Shown here: positions 34,269 through 42,818 of the stretch, in pieces
Layout of the letters: every line of letters starts with the position of its first letter
Position numbering within the stretch: the first letter of the stretch is position 1
Made by a program: the position numbers and the translations under genes
Notes under the pieces: generated by a model
What the model was told of the DNA's origin: nothing
Databases searched by the model: none
The model's input: the letters and a program-made list of their open reading frames with translations, nothing else
NCBI RefSeq assembly: GCF_012275515.1
Contig: NZ_JAAZQL010000001.1
Location: 1-64,000, forward strand
Reading direction: 5' to 3'
Length of the DNA stretch: 64,000 bases
DNA from: Novosphingobium sp. SG707
GTDB lineage: Bacteria; Pseudomonadota; Alphaproteobacteria; Sphingomonadales; Sphingomonadaceae

Positions 34269-35189
34269 TCAGACCTCGGCCACGCGCAAGGGGCGGTTCC
34301 ACTGGCGCAACTGCGCCTCCACCATTTTGAGCAGGCGGGCGGGCGCGCCCTCCAATTGCCGCCCCGCGCGCAGGATCAGGCTGATCGTGGCATCCTCCAT
34401 CGCATCATCGGCAATCGCGATACTGGTCAACTCGCCGCTTTCCAGCTCGCTCCACACCGACAATTGCGGCAGGATCGTCACCGCCGCCCCCCGCCGCACG
34501 GTTTCGCGCATCATATGGATCGAATTGGTGGTGATGACCGGTTCGAGATAGGTGTTGTGGCGCAGCTCCGCCCCGGCCAAAATCTGGCGCAGGCCGAAAT
34601 GGCGCGGTGAAAGGCACAAAGGATGGCGCGCCAGATCGGCCAGCGACACGCTGGTCTGCCCCGCCAGCGGATGACCCGCGGCAACAATCGCCATCAGAGG
34701 CTGGGCGATCACCGAGCGGACATGGATCTTGATGTCATGCGGCGTCTGAAACACCAGCCCCAGATGCGCCTCGTCATCGAGCACCTGTCGCACGATCTGC
34801 TGCGATGAATTGACCGAGAGGTCGAGATGGATCTGGGGATTGGCGGCGGTAAAACTGGCGATCATGTCGGTAAAACCGCTGCCCAGAAAGCCTTCACCCA
34901 CGGCCAGCACGGCATGGCCGCTTTTTACCGAGCGCAATTCCTCCAGCTTGGCGCGCAGAGCCTCGCGGTCGGCCACCTGGTTGCGGTAATGGGCGATGAC
35001 GATTTCGCCCGCATGAGTCAGCCGCACCCCGCGCCGCCCCTTCTCGATCAGGGCAAGGCCATAGCTTTCCTCCAGTTGCGCGATCTGACGGCTGATCGAG
35101 GAGGCCGCGACATTGAGCCGGTCACTGGCCGCGCGCATCGAGCCTGCGTTGAGCGCCTCAAACAGATAGCGCAAACCCGTTTCCGACAT
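34269..35189 (-). CDS. LysR family transcriptional regulator of the DHDPS/oxidase/TBDR cluster
   Basis: 306 residues. Helix-turn-helix at about 1-60 (LRYLFEALNAGSMRAASDRL, then ASSISRQIAQLE) and a substrate-binding effector domain at about 90-295. Divergent from the DHDPS operon. The 181-base gap between them holds the repeat TTGCGCTCAACGCAA at 35241-35255, 52 bases from this start, and a -35-like TTGACA. The same repeat occurs before three further units of the region, making this gene the best candidate for a local regulator of uptake and catabolism. Confidence 0.88.
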   Translation of the reverse strand: MSETGLRYLFEALNAGSMRAASDRLNVAASSISRQIAQLEESYGLALIEKGRRGVRLTHAGEIVIAHYRNQVADREALRAKLEELRSVKSGHAVLAVGEGFLGSGFTDMIASFTAANPQIHLDLSVNSSQQIVRQVLDDEAHLGLVFQTPHDIKIHVRSVIAQPLMAIVAAGHPLAGQTSVSLADLARHPLCLSPRHFGLRQILAGAELRHNTYLEPVITTNSIHMMRETVRRGAAVTILPQLSVWSELESGELTSIAIADDAMEDATISLILRAGRQLEGAPARLLKMVEAQLRQWNRPLRVAEV

Positions 35190-35240
35190 TCGGCAAGCCC
35201 CCTATCATTCTTTGCAAACCCGGCATCAGCTTGCCCAAGT

Positions 35241-35255
35241 TTGCGCTCAACGCAA
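35241..35255. promoter_or_regulatory. LysR-box-like repeat TTGC-N7-GCAA, copy 2 (LysR/DHDPS divergent promoter)
   Basis: TTGCGCTCAACGCAA: TTGCG/CGCAA arms, T-N11-A form. It sits immediately upstream of TTGACA (35261-35266), a good -35 element for the plus-strand operon; the -10 (GCATAT near 35286-35291) is weak and its spacing long, as usual for activator-dependent promoters. Confidence 0.65.
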
Positions 35256-35370
35256 CAACTTTGACAAAAGAGCGCCATTGCCTGCGCATATGGGGAATGC
35301 CAGATCAGGCCGTCCCCCGCCGGGCAAAGCGGTCATTCGCATCGCTTTTTCGGATGAAAACGAGGCATGA

Positions 35371-36297
35371 ATGGCAAGTATCAAGCGTGATCGAGTGAAC
35401 TGGCAGGGCTATCTTCCCGCCATCACAACTCCCTTTTCCGCCGATGGCGGGCTGGATGAGGCGGGTCTTGGCCGCCTGTTGGAATGGCTGCACGGCGAAG
35501 GCATGCATGGGCTGGTTCTGGCCGGAACCACAGGCGAATGGACCAGCATGAGCGCAGCCGAACGCGCCCGCCTGTTTGCCCTGACCGGCGCCCAGATGAA
35601 GGGCAAGCTGCCCCTGATCGCGGGCTGCTCCAGCTTTACCGCGACTGAGAGCATCGCCTTTGCCCGCCATGCGGCGCAGGCCGGATTTGACGGCGTGCTG
35701 TTGACGCCCCCGCCCTACATTCGCCCGCGCGCCGATGAAATCGTCGGCTTTTATGAAACGGTCAGCGCGGCCATCGACCTGCCCATCTGCATCTATAACT
35801 GGCCGCCGGGCACGGGCATCGACATGGATCTGCCCCTGCTCTCGCGCCTTGCCGACATCGAGGGCGTGGTGGCGATCAAGCAATCCTCCTCCTCTTTCGA
35901 GCGCTTTGTCGAGACCTTCTTTGCGCTCAAGGATCAGGTGCGCGTGTTCGGCTTTCCGATGAACGAGATCGGGCTGACGATGCTGCGCGTGCATGGCGGC
36001 GATGGCACGATGGGCGCGGGCGGTGTGCTGGGGCGCTATCAGCCGGGCTTTTACGATGCCTTCTGGGCGGGCGATCTGGAAGGTGCGCGCGCCTGCGGGG
36101 CCAAGGACCGCGTGCTGATGCGCGAATGGTACACGCCCGAACTGGTGGGGCGCTTCGGTTCCGGCCCGGCGATCCTCAAGGCCGCGCTCGATGCGCAGGG
36201 TCTGCCCGGCGGGCCGGTGCGCGCGCCTTTGCTACCTATCACCGATGCCGCGCGCGAAGAGATTGCCCAAACGCTGCGAAAGCTGCAAATCCTGTGA
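35371..36297 (+). CDS. DHDPS/NAL family lyase or deaminase (LhpC-like candidate)
   Basis: 308 residues, class I aldolase barrel of the dihydrodipicolinate synthase/N-acetylneuraminate lyase family. Schiff-base Lys170 (VVAIKQSS), Tyr142 in IYNWP and the GTTGEW loop at 52-57 are all present. Family members are retro-aldolases, dehydratases, or, next to flavin imino-acid dehydrogenases, the deaminase LhpC that opens pyrroline-4-hydroxy-2-carboxylate from hydroxyproline. The three-subunit flavoenzyme encoded directly downstream (3-base gap) fits the last option best. First gene of a four-gene operon; not the biosynthetic dapA by context. Confidence 0.8.
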   Translation: MASIKRDRVNWQGYLPAITTPFSADGGLDEAGLGRLLEWLHGEGMHGLVLAGTTGEWTSMSAAERARLFALTGAQMKGKLPLIAGCSSFTATESIAFARHAAQAGFDGVLLTPPPYIRPRADEIVGFYETVSAAIDLPICIYNWPPGTGIDMDLPLLSRLADIEGVVAIKQSSSSFERFVETFFALKDQVRVFGFPMNEIGLTMLRVHGGDGTMGAGGVLGRYQPGFYDAFWAGDLEGARACGAKDRVLMREWYTPELVGRFGSGPAILKAALDAQGLPGGPVRAPLLPITDAAREEIAQTLRKLQIL

Positions 36298-36300
36298 TCC

Positions 36301-37494
36301 ATGACGCATGAAGTCCTGATCATCGGCGGCGGCCTGCTGGGCTGCGCGGCGGCGTGGCATCTGGCCCGCGCCGGTCTTGCCCCGCGCCTGATTGAGGCGC
36401 GGGGCATCAATGCGGGCGCCTCGGGCCAGAACGCAGGTTCGCTGCATTTCCAGATCGAGCGGCGCTTTCTCGAACCGGGCGGTACGGCCCATGCGCAGGG
36501 CGGCGATATCGTCCGCCTCAACCGTCTGGCGATCGAGGAATGGGCGGGGCTGGAGGATCAGCTTGGCCGCCCGCTCGACATTCACATGCATGGCGGGCTG
36601 ATGCTGGCCGAAAATGAGGCGGATCTGGCGCTGCTTTCCCTCAAGGTGGCACGCGAAAACGAACTGGGCCTACCTACGCAATTGCTGTCGGGCGCAGAGG
36701 CGCGCGATCTGGTGCCGCGCCTTGCCCCCCATATCTGCGGCGCGGCATGGCTGGCGCAGGAAGGCCACGCCAATCCGCGCATTCTGGCCGATGCCTTCGC
36801 CGATGCCGCGAAGTCATCAGGCGCGAGCATAGAAACGCAGAGCCGCCTGCTCGACCTGCGCCGCGATGGCGATCATTGGCAGGCCACCATCGAACAATCC
36901 GGCCAGATCGCCACCGCCCGCGCGCGTCACGTCATTCTGGCCACCGGCCATTGGACCGCACGGATCGCGGCGCGCATGGGGCTGAACATCCCGCTCTATC
37001 TGGCGCCTCTGATGATGAGCGTGACCGATCGTACCGCGCCCTTTCTGCCCTATCTGATCCAGCATGTCGGCAAACGGCTGTCGATGAAGCAGACAGATGA
37101 CGGCAATATGGTGATCGGCGGCGGCTGGGCCTCGGCCCCACAGAAGATGGCCGACGGCCTGCCCGATCTGGACGCGCCGCCCCATCTGGTGCCCGACAAC
37201 CTGCGCGCCAATCTGGCGGTTGCGGCGGGCGTCATGCCGTGTCTGCGCGGGCGCAGCCTGATCCGCAGCTGGACCGGCATGACGTGCATTTCCGCCGATC
37301 AATTGCCCATTGTGGGCGAAGTCCCCGCCGCGCCCGGCCTCCATGTCGCGGCGGGCGGGTCGATGTTCACGCTGGGGCCGCTGCTGGCGCGGATGTTGGC
37401 GCGCAGCATTATCGAGCGCGCCATGCCCGAGGAAATCGCCCTGTTCAGCGCCGCCCGCTTTGCTCATCTCAACGCCTTTGTGGTGCCGTCATGA
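36301..37494 (+). CDS. FAD-dependent amine/imino-acid dehydrogenase, DadA/DAO-type catalytic subunit
   Basis: 397 residues. N-terminal Rossmann motif VLIIGGGLLGCAAAWHLA and the DAO-family pattern, ending with the second FAD contact GGSMFTLGPLLARM. Members oxidise D-amino acids, sarcosine, hydroxyproline isomers or opines. It is followed, with ATGA overlaps, by a [2Fe-2S] protein and a second FAD protein, the composition of D-hydroxyproline dehydrogenase (LhpBEF-like), opine oxidases and HcnABC-type enzymes. Here it would be the substrate-oxidising (beta) subunit. Cytoplasmic, possibly membrane-associated through quinone reduction. Confidence 0.85.
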   Translation: MTHEVLIIGGGLLGCAAAWHLARAGLAPRLIEARGINAGASGQNAGSLHFQIERRFLEPGGTAHAQGGDIVRLNRLAIEEWAGLEDQLGRPLDIHMHGGLMLAENEADLALLSLKVARENELGLPTQLLSGAEARDLVPRLAPHICGAAWLAQEGHANPRILADAFADAAKSSGASIETQSRLLDLRRDGDHWQATIEQSGQIATARARHVILATGHWTARIAARMGLNIPLYLAPLMMSVTDRTAPFLPYLIQHVGKRLSMKQTDDGNMVIGGGWASAPQKMADGLPDLDAPPHLVPDNLRANLAVAAGVMPCLRGRSLIRSWTGMTCISADQLPIVGEVPAAPGLHVAAGGSMFTLGPLLARMLARSIIERAMPEEIALFSAARFAHLNAFVVPS

Positions 37495-37784
37495 GCCGGA
37501 TCGTCGATGGCGTGACCCGCCCCGCCCCCATAACCGTCGAGATCGATGGCGCGATGATCCCGGCCCACCCAGGCGAAACGTTGGCCGCCGCCATGGTCGC
37601 AACCGAAATCTACCGGATGCGCGACGACCGATCCGGCGCCCCGCGCGGCCTGTTGTGCAACATGGGTACATGCAGCGAATGTTTCGTCTGGATCGCCATG
37701 GAGGACGGATGGCGCCGCCGTCGCGCCTGCCTGACCCCGGTGGAGGATGGCCTGCGCATTGCCACGCATGAGGTGCCGCTATGA
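37491..37784 (+). CDS. [2Fe-2S] ferredoxin-like subunit of the flavin dehydrogenase
   Basis: 97 residues. ATG overlaps the preceding stop (ATGA) and its own stop overlaps the next gene in the same way. Plant-type [2Fe-2S] ligands Cys56, Cys61, Cys64 and Cys80 (C-x4-C-x2-C-x15-C). Small subunits of this type carry electrons between the two flavin subunits of opine oxidase, HcnABC and D-hydroxyproline dehydrogenase. Confidence 0.85.
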   Translation: MSRIVDGVTRPAPITVEIDGAMIPAHPGETLAAAMVATEIYRMRDDRSGAPRGLLCNMGTCSECFVWIAMEDGWRRRRACLTPVEDGLRIATHEVPL

Positions 37785-39148
37785 TCGACATCGCCATCAT
37801 CGGCGGCGGCCCCGCCGGACAGGCCGCCGCACGGCAAACGCTGGCTGCGGGCCTGTCCACCACCATGATCGACGAGCAGGCCCGGCCCGGAGGCCAGATC
37901 CTGCGCCAGCCCCCTGCCGCTTTTGCGGTCAAAGGATGGATGGCGGGCCGCCTCTATCGCCCGCTGCGCCACCTGCTCGCCCAGACCGAGGCGGACACGC
38001 GGCTCGACTGGCGGGGAAGCACCAGCGTGGCCGGGATCGAGCGGATTGCCGATCATTTCCGTCTTACGCTCTCGGGTGCGCATGGCGGCACGCTGCTGGC
38101 GCGGCGGGTGCTGATCGCGGCGGGCTGTTATGACATGCCGGTGGCGATGCCGGGCTGGACCCTGCCCGGCGTGATGAGCGCGGGCGCGGTGCAGACCATG
38201 CTCAAATCGCAGCAGTTGGTGGCGGGCCAGCCCATTGTCCTGCTGGGCAGCCATCCCTTGCTGCTGGTGCTGGCCATGCAAATTCTGGACGCCGGGGCCG
38301 AGGTCGCGGCGGTGCTGATGCCGCAGACCTATGGCCGGACGATGCGCGCGGCCCTGCCCCATCTGGCGGGGGCGATGTTCGCGCCCAGCCCTTTGATTGC
38401 GGCGGGGGCGGCCATGGCGCGTCTGCGCTTGGCGGGGGTGCCCCTGATGATGGGCGCGCGGCCTATCGGCTTTACCGGCGATGGGCGGCTGGAGGCGGTT
38501 GATTATGCGTGGCGTGGCCGGACCCACCGTATCGCGGCGCAGGTGGCGGCTGTGTCCTATGGCTTCCTGCCCCAATCGGATCTGCCGCGTCAGGTCGGCG
38601 CGGCGGTGCGCTGGGCGCGACCTGCGGGCGGGTGGGAAACCTTGTGTGATGGGGCGATGCGCTCCTCGGTGCCGGGGCTTTATGTCGCGGGCGAAACCAC
38701 CGGCGTTGCGGGCGCGGATGCCGCCATGGCCGAGGGCGAGATTGCGGGGATCGCGATAGCGCTGGATGCAGGCGCGCAGCCTGCCTCCGATATGGCCCGC
38801 GCGCAGGCAAGGCGCGCAAGGCTGCAACCCTTCATCGACCTGCTGCGCGCGGTGGCCGATCCGCGCGATGTCTGGCCGCAGGCGACGCCCGAAACGCTGC
38901 TGTGCCGATGCGAGGATATTTCCGTGGCGCAGGTCGAGGCAACTATGGCCCGGCTCTCGCCCATGGCTGACGCTTCGGCGGTCAAGCATCGCTGCCGGAT
39001 CGGCATGGGCCTGTGTCAGGGGCGGTCCTGCGAACATGCGCTGGTGCGTCGGATTGCCGCCGCGCAGGGATGTGATCCCGATGCGGTCGCCCCGTTCCGT
39101 GTGCGCTTTCCCGCGCGGCCCTTGACCGTGGATGAGATCATCGGCTGA
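37781..39148 (+). CDS. FAD/NAD(P)-type oxidoreductase subunit with BFD-like [2Fe-2S] domain
   Basis: 455 residues. N-terminal dinucleotide fold (IAIIGGGPAGQAAARQ), central pyridine-nucleotide disulfide-type domain, and a C-terminal BFD-like cluster domain with Cys375 and Cys377 (CRCED) plus Cys412 and Cys417 (CQGRSC). Matches the alpha subunit of the three-part dehydrogenases typified by opine oxidase OoxA, HcnB and the D-hydroxyproline dehydrogenase alpha subunit. Coupled by ATGA to the ferredoxin gene. Last gene of the operon; a gap of 101 bases with another TTGC-N7-GCAA site follows. Confidence 0.85.
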   Translation: MIDIAIIGGGPAGQAAARQTLAAGLSTTMIDEQARPGGQILRQPPAAFAVKGWMAGRLYRPLRHLLAQTEADTRLDWRGSTSVAGIERIADHFRLTLSGAHGGTLLARRVLIAAGCYDMPVAMPGWTLPGVMSAGAVQTMLKSQQLVAGQPIVLLGSHPLLLVLAMQILDAGAEVAAVLMPQTYGRTMRAALPHLAGAMFAPSPLIAAGAAMARLRLAGVPLMMGARPIGFTGDGRLEAVDYAWRGRTHRIAAQVAAVSYGFLPQSDLPRQVGAAVRWARPAGGWETLCDGAMRSSVPGLYVAGETTGVAGADAAMAEGEIAGIAIALDAGAQPASDMARAQARRARLQPFIDLLRAVADPRDVWPQATPETLLCRCEDISVAQVEATMARLSPMADASAVKHRCRIGMGLCQGRSCEHALVRRIAAAQGCDPDAVAPFRVRFPARPLTVDEIIG

Positions 39149-39150
39149 CC

Positions 39151-39167
39151 GTTGCGCCCGCCGCAAC
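39151..39167. promoter_or_regulatory. LysR-box-like repeat GTTGC-N7-GCAAC, copy 3 (before VOC-RidA)
   Basis: GTTGC-GCCCGCC-GCAAC, perfect 5-bp arms, just 3 bases after the preceding stop and 83 bases before the VOC ATG. Same format as copies at 34250, 35241 and 45164. Confidence 0.6.
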
Positions 39168-39249
39168 AATGTGGTCCCGGCGATGTCATTGCTGCGGCGC
39201 AAACCCCTTGTCATCCTCGCCTCCTGCACCATTCACAGGAGCCGTCCGC

Positions 39250-39738
39250 ATGACCGAGGCCATCCCTCCCCGCCCCCATTTCTCCGCCGATCACGTGTCA
39301 TGGACCGTGGCCGATGCCGAAGCGGTGGCGCGCTTTTACATCGACGTGTTCGGCGCATCCGAATTGTTCCGCATGGGGCCGATTGACGCCGCCGACATTC
39401 CCCCCATGCCCGATGGGCGCGACTGGATGGCGGCGCATGTCAATGTGCCGGGCGCGCGGCTCACGCTCATCATGCTGCGTTTGACCGAGACGCTCAATTT
39501 TCAACTGGTGCAATATGACAAGCCCGATGACCGCAGCCCCGCCCTGCCGCGCAATTGCGATGCGGGCGGGCATCATCTGGGGCTGCGGGTCGATGATGTG
39601 CCAGCTGCGGCGGCCTATCTCGCCGCGCATGGCTGCACCGCGATGGAGATCATCGAGATTTCCGAAGGGCCGCTGGCGGGCAAGAAGAACCTCTATCTGC
39701 TCGACCCCTGGGGCCATCAGCTTGAAATCGTGGACTGA
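39250..39738 (+). CDS. VOC family (glyoxalase-fold) protein
   Basis: 162 residues from the ATG at 39250 (AGGAG before it); an upstream in-frame ATG at 39169 lacks a ribosome site. Vicinal-oxygen-chelate fold with metal-ligand candidates His18 (DHVSW), His near 110 (GGHHLGL) and the Glu of the C-terminal HQLEIVD. Could be an isomerase, dioxygenase or lyase acting on a keto-acid intermediate. Cotranscribed with ridA, 29 bases apart. Confidence 0.82.
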   Translation: MTEAIPPRPHFSADHVSWTVADAEAVARFYIDVFGASELFRMGPIDAADIPPMPDGRDWMAAHVNVPGARLTLIMLRLTETLNFQLVQYDKPDDRSPALPRNCDAGGHHLGLRVDDVPAAAAYLAAHGCTAMEIIEISEGPLAGKKNLYLLDPWGHQLEIVD

Positions 39739-39767
39739 CCCCCCTCTTTTTACAACAGGACACCATC

Positions 39768-40178
39768 ATGACCGCAAAGCGTATCAATCCCGCATCCCTT
39801 TATGAAAGCACCCGCTTCGGCTTTTCCCATGCCGCGCTGGATGAAGCCACCGACACGCTCCATCTGGCGGGGCAAGTCGCGTGGGACAAGGATTACAATG
39901 TGGTGGGCGGCGATGACCTGGCCGCGCAAACCCGTCAGGCGCTGGCCAATATCCGCGCCGTTCTGGCCGAGGCGGGCGCGGGGGTGGACGATCTGCTGCG
40001 TCTGCGCACGCTGATCGTCAATTACGATATGTCCAAGCTGGAGGCCGTGGGCGCTGAACTGGCCGCGTTTTACGGCGATGTCATCCCCGCGCCCAACACC
40101 ATCATCGGGGTTCAGGCGCTGGCCCTGCCCGATTTCCTGATCGAGATCGAAGCGGTAGCGGTGCTGCCCAGGGGTTGA
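39768..40178 (+). CDS. RidA family protein (enamine/imine deaminase)
   Basis: 136 residues, normal RidA/YjgF size, with the YYGDVIPAPNTIIGV-type C-terminal region (here FYGDVIPAPNTIIGVQALA). RidA proteins hydrolyse reactive enamine/imine intermediates. The placement next to an imino-acid-forming flavoenzyme fits removal of imines from that reaction. Lacks an exact match to the Arg of the classic CRVANLP-type motif in what I can see, so it may be a divergent Rid subgroup. Confidence 0.82.
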   Translation: MTAKRINPASLYESTRFGFSHAALDEATDTLHLAGQVAWDKDYNVVGGDDLAAQTRQALANIRAVLAEAGAGVDDLLRLRTLIVNYDMSKLEAVGAELAAFYGDVIPAPNTIIGVQALALPDFLIEIEAVAVLPRG

Positions 40179-40184
40179 TCGATA

Positions 40185-40217
40185 GAAGGGCCGCTCCGGG
40201 GTGGAGAGCGGCCCTTC
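40185..40217. terminator. Bidirectional terminator between ridA and GH3
   Basis: GAAGGGCCGCTC (40185-40196) pairs with GAGCGGCCCTTC (40206-40217), 12-bp perfect arms, in the 44-base gap between convergent genes; TTTT follows at 40221. Confidence 0.85.
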
Positions 40218-40222
40218 CCGTT

Positions 40223-42811
40223 TTAGCGCGACAGATTTGCCGACAAAGGCAGGTCGCGCGAACTGTTGCCCACAAAGATGCGCATGGTCCCGGCGGGAAC
40301 CTTCCACGCATGGGCCTTGTCATCCCACACCGACAGATCGCGGCGCGTAAGGGCAAAGCTGACCTCGCGCGTCTCGCCCGGCGCCAGTTCGACGCGGGCA
40401 AAGCCCTTGAGCTGGCGCGGCGGCTCACCTGCGGCGGCGGGCATGGCCAGATAGAGCTGAGCCACCTCAGCCCCCGCCCGCGCGCCAAGATTGCGGACCT
40501 GCGCAAACACCTGCCAGCCGTCGCCCCGGCGCGCGACCTTCAGCCCGGAAAAGGCGAAATGCGTATAGGACAGGCCAAAACCAAAGGGATAAAGCGGGGT
40601 CAGCCCTTTGGCATCATACCAGCGATAGCCCACCAACAGACCCTCGCTGTAATCGGCCCTCGTGCCTTTGCCGGGATAGCGCGCAGGGCCATCGGCAGGC
40701 CCATGCGTTTCGTCGGCGGGGAAGGTGACGGTCAGCTTGCCCGAGGGATTGGCGGCCCCGGTCAGCAGGCGCGCGATGGCCGGTCCCGCCACCTCGCCCG
40801 GATACCAGCCCGCGATGATACCCGCCACCTTGTCGCGCCACGGCATCAAGACCGGGCCGGCGGTATGCATCACCACCACCGTGCGCGGATTGGCCTTGGC
40901 CACCGCCTCGATCAACGCATCCTGATCGCCGGGCAGGCGCAGGTCGGTGCGGTCGGCGCCTTCGGAAATGTGATCGGCCACGAACACCACCGCGACATCG
41001 GCCTTGGCCGCTGCGGCCACGGCGTCCGCGATCAGGCTTGCGTCGGGCGCCTGCCAACCCACGCGCAATTCGGGGGGAGAAAGGGTGGGCGCGGTCGAAT
41101 AGTCCAGCTCGAACGAGACCGGTTTGCCCGCCTCCAGCGTGATCGTGCCATGGGTGGTCAGGCGGAAATTCTGCTTGGGCGTATAGGCCACCTCGCGCCC
41201 ATCAATGCGCAGGCGGATTTCTCCGCCGCCATTGAGCGAGAAGCGGTAGAGCCCACCCACCGGAGGCACCAAAGTGCCGCGCCAGCGCGCGGAAAAGACG
41301 CTGCCCAACTCCTTGGTACCGGCCTGCTCATAATCAATCGTGGCTTCGGCGCGGGTCAGCGCGGGCTTGCCGGAAAAATCGGGCGAGGCGTAATAGCTGG
41401 CCGTCAGATCGTGCAGGGCCGAGGCGGGAATGGCGGGCAAAGGCGCAATCCCCAGCGTGCCGCGGGCATAATCGACCTTAACGTTTTCAGGTAGGGCAGC
41501 GCGGATCGCAGCCAGCGGGGCCATCGGCTTGATCTCATCATTCTTGACAAAGCCGCCATAGCGCTCGGTGGTCTGGACATGCTCGCCCGCATCATCGCCG
41601 ATGATCGCCACGCGCGCCAGACCGGGGCCAAGCGGCAGCACGCCCCCCTGATTGCGCAGCAGCACGCTGCCCTCCTCAGCGATCCGTTGCGAAAGCGCAA
41701 GATGGGCGGGCGAGCGGGCCTGCGCATTGGCATCGCCCTTGATCGGGCGGTCAATCACGCCCAGCCGGAACATCGGCGTCAGGATGTGGCGCAACAGAGT
41801 GTCGATATCCCCGCCCGTCACCTCGCCCTTGGCCAGCGCCTTGCGCAGGGGCGGGCCGTAGAATTCGGCGAAACCAAAGGGGCTGGGGCCGCCGGGCATG
41901 GAAATATCCATCCCGGCTTTCACGCTGGCCACGGTGCTGCGATGGGCGAAATACCAGTCGGAAACGACAAAGCCGTCAAAGCCCCAGCCGCGCAACTGAT
42001 TGAGCGCCGCCTTGTTTTCGCAGGCATAGGTGCCGTTGAAACGGTTATAGGCGCACATGATCGATCCGGCACCCGCGCGCCGCACCACCGCCTCGAAAGC
42101 GGGGAAATAGATCTCGTTCAGGGCGCGCTCGCTGACGCGCGCATCAATGGCCTCATAGGCGGGCGCATCGCCAAGGCGCAGCCATTCCTGATTGTTGGCG
42201 GCGAAATGCTTGGGCGTGGCCAGCACGCCCTGCGCCTGTATGCCTGCCGTGATCGCCGCGCCGCCGATGGCGGTCAGATAGGGATCTTCGCTGAGCGTTT
42301 CAGCAATGCGGCCCCATTTGGGCGTGCGGATGATGTTGATCGTGGGGGCAAGCACGACATTGCGCCCCTTGGCCGCATGTTCGCGCCCCAGCGCGGCGCC
42401 AAATTCCCGCATGAGGCCCGCATCCCACGTGCTGGCCGTCATCAAGGGGGCGGGAAACTGTGTCACGCCCACCATGCCATTGCCCACGCCCGCCGGACCA
42501 TCGCCCATGCACAGCGCGGGCAGGCCCAGCCGGGGCAGGCCCGAAATATGCCCGACACAGGGGTTCACCCCGGTGCCATTGCCGTCCAGCACCGTGTCGC
42601 CCTGCAGCAGGCCGAGTTTTTCATCCATCGTCATGGCGGAGATCAGCCGATCTGCCCGCTGCGCCGGGGTCCGGCTCGCCTCCATCCATGGGCGCGCCTT
42701 GTCCGGCGTTTGGGCCATCACGCCCCCCCACCCCGCTGTTCCACAAAGCGCCGCCCCGGCAAACAGGGCAAGACGAAGCGACAAAACAGCAGAGCGGGAG
42801 AACATGGGCAT
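40223..42811 (-). CDS. Exported GH3 family glycoside hydrolase with PA14 domain (beta-glucosidase-like)
   Basis: 862 residues with a signal peptide (MPMFSRSAVLSLRLALFAGAALCG). GH3 barrel at about 50-380 with nucleophile Asp285 (VVSDWYFAHRS); alpha/beta sandwich interrupted by a PA14 insert around 465-600; acid/base Glu in SEGADRTD; C-terminal fibronectin-III-like domain at about 760-840. PA14-carrying GH3 enzymes cleave short beta-glucosides, beta-xylosides or related glycosides in the periplasm. Begins 7 bases after the stop of the TBDR gene, thus one operon under the TTGC-N7-GCAA site at 45165. Confidence 0.88.
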   Translation of the reverse strand: MPMFSRSAVLSLRLALFAGAALCGTAGWGGVMAQTPDKARPWMEASRTPAQRADRLISAMTMDEKLGLLQGDTVLDGNGTGVNPCVGHISGLPRLGLPALCMGDGPAGVGNGMVGVTQFPAPLMTASTWDAGLMREFGAALGREHAAKGRNVVLAPTINIIRTPKWGRIAETLSEDPYLTAIGGAAITAGIQAQGVLATPKHFAANNQEWLRLGDAPAYEAIDARVSERALNEIYFPAFEAVVRRAGAGSIMCAYNRFNGTYACENKAALNQLRGWGFDGFVVSDWYFAHRSTVASVKAGMDISMPGGPSPFGFAEFYGPPLRKALAKGEVTGGDIDTLLRHILTPMFRLGVIDRPIKGDANAQARSPAHLALSQRIAEEGSVLLRNQGGVLPLGPGLARVAIIGDDAGEHVQTTERYGGFVKNDEIKPMAPLAAIRAALPENVKVDYARGTLGIAPLPAIPASALHDLTASYYASPDFSGKPALTRAEATIDYEQAGTKELGSVFSARWRGTLVPPVGGLYRFSLNGGGEIRLRIDGREVAYTPKQNFRLTTHGTITLEAGKPVSFELDYSTAPTLSPPELRVGWQAPDASLIADAVAAAAKADVAVVFVADHISEGADRTDLRLPGDQDALIEAVAKANPRTVVVMHTAGPVLMPWRDKVAGIIAGWYPGEVAGPAIARLLTGAANPSGKLTVTFPADETHGPADGPARYPGKGTRADYSEGLLVGYRWYDAKGLTPLYPFGFGLSYTHFAFSGLKVARRGDGWQVFAQVRNLGARAGAEVAQLYLAMPAAAGEPPRQLKGFARVELAPGETREVSFALTRRDLSVWDDKAHAWKVPAGTMRIFVGNSSRDLPLSANLSR

Positions 42812-42818
42812 TACTCTT

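Noticed and set aside
35371..36297. Biosynthetic dapA (lysine pathway)
   Set aside because: The family residues fit, but it is in a catabolic operon with a flavin dehydrogenase and under a LysR-type promoter, unlike housekeeping dapA.
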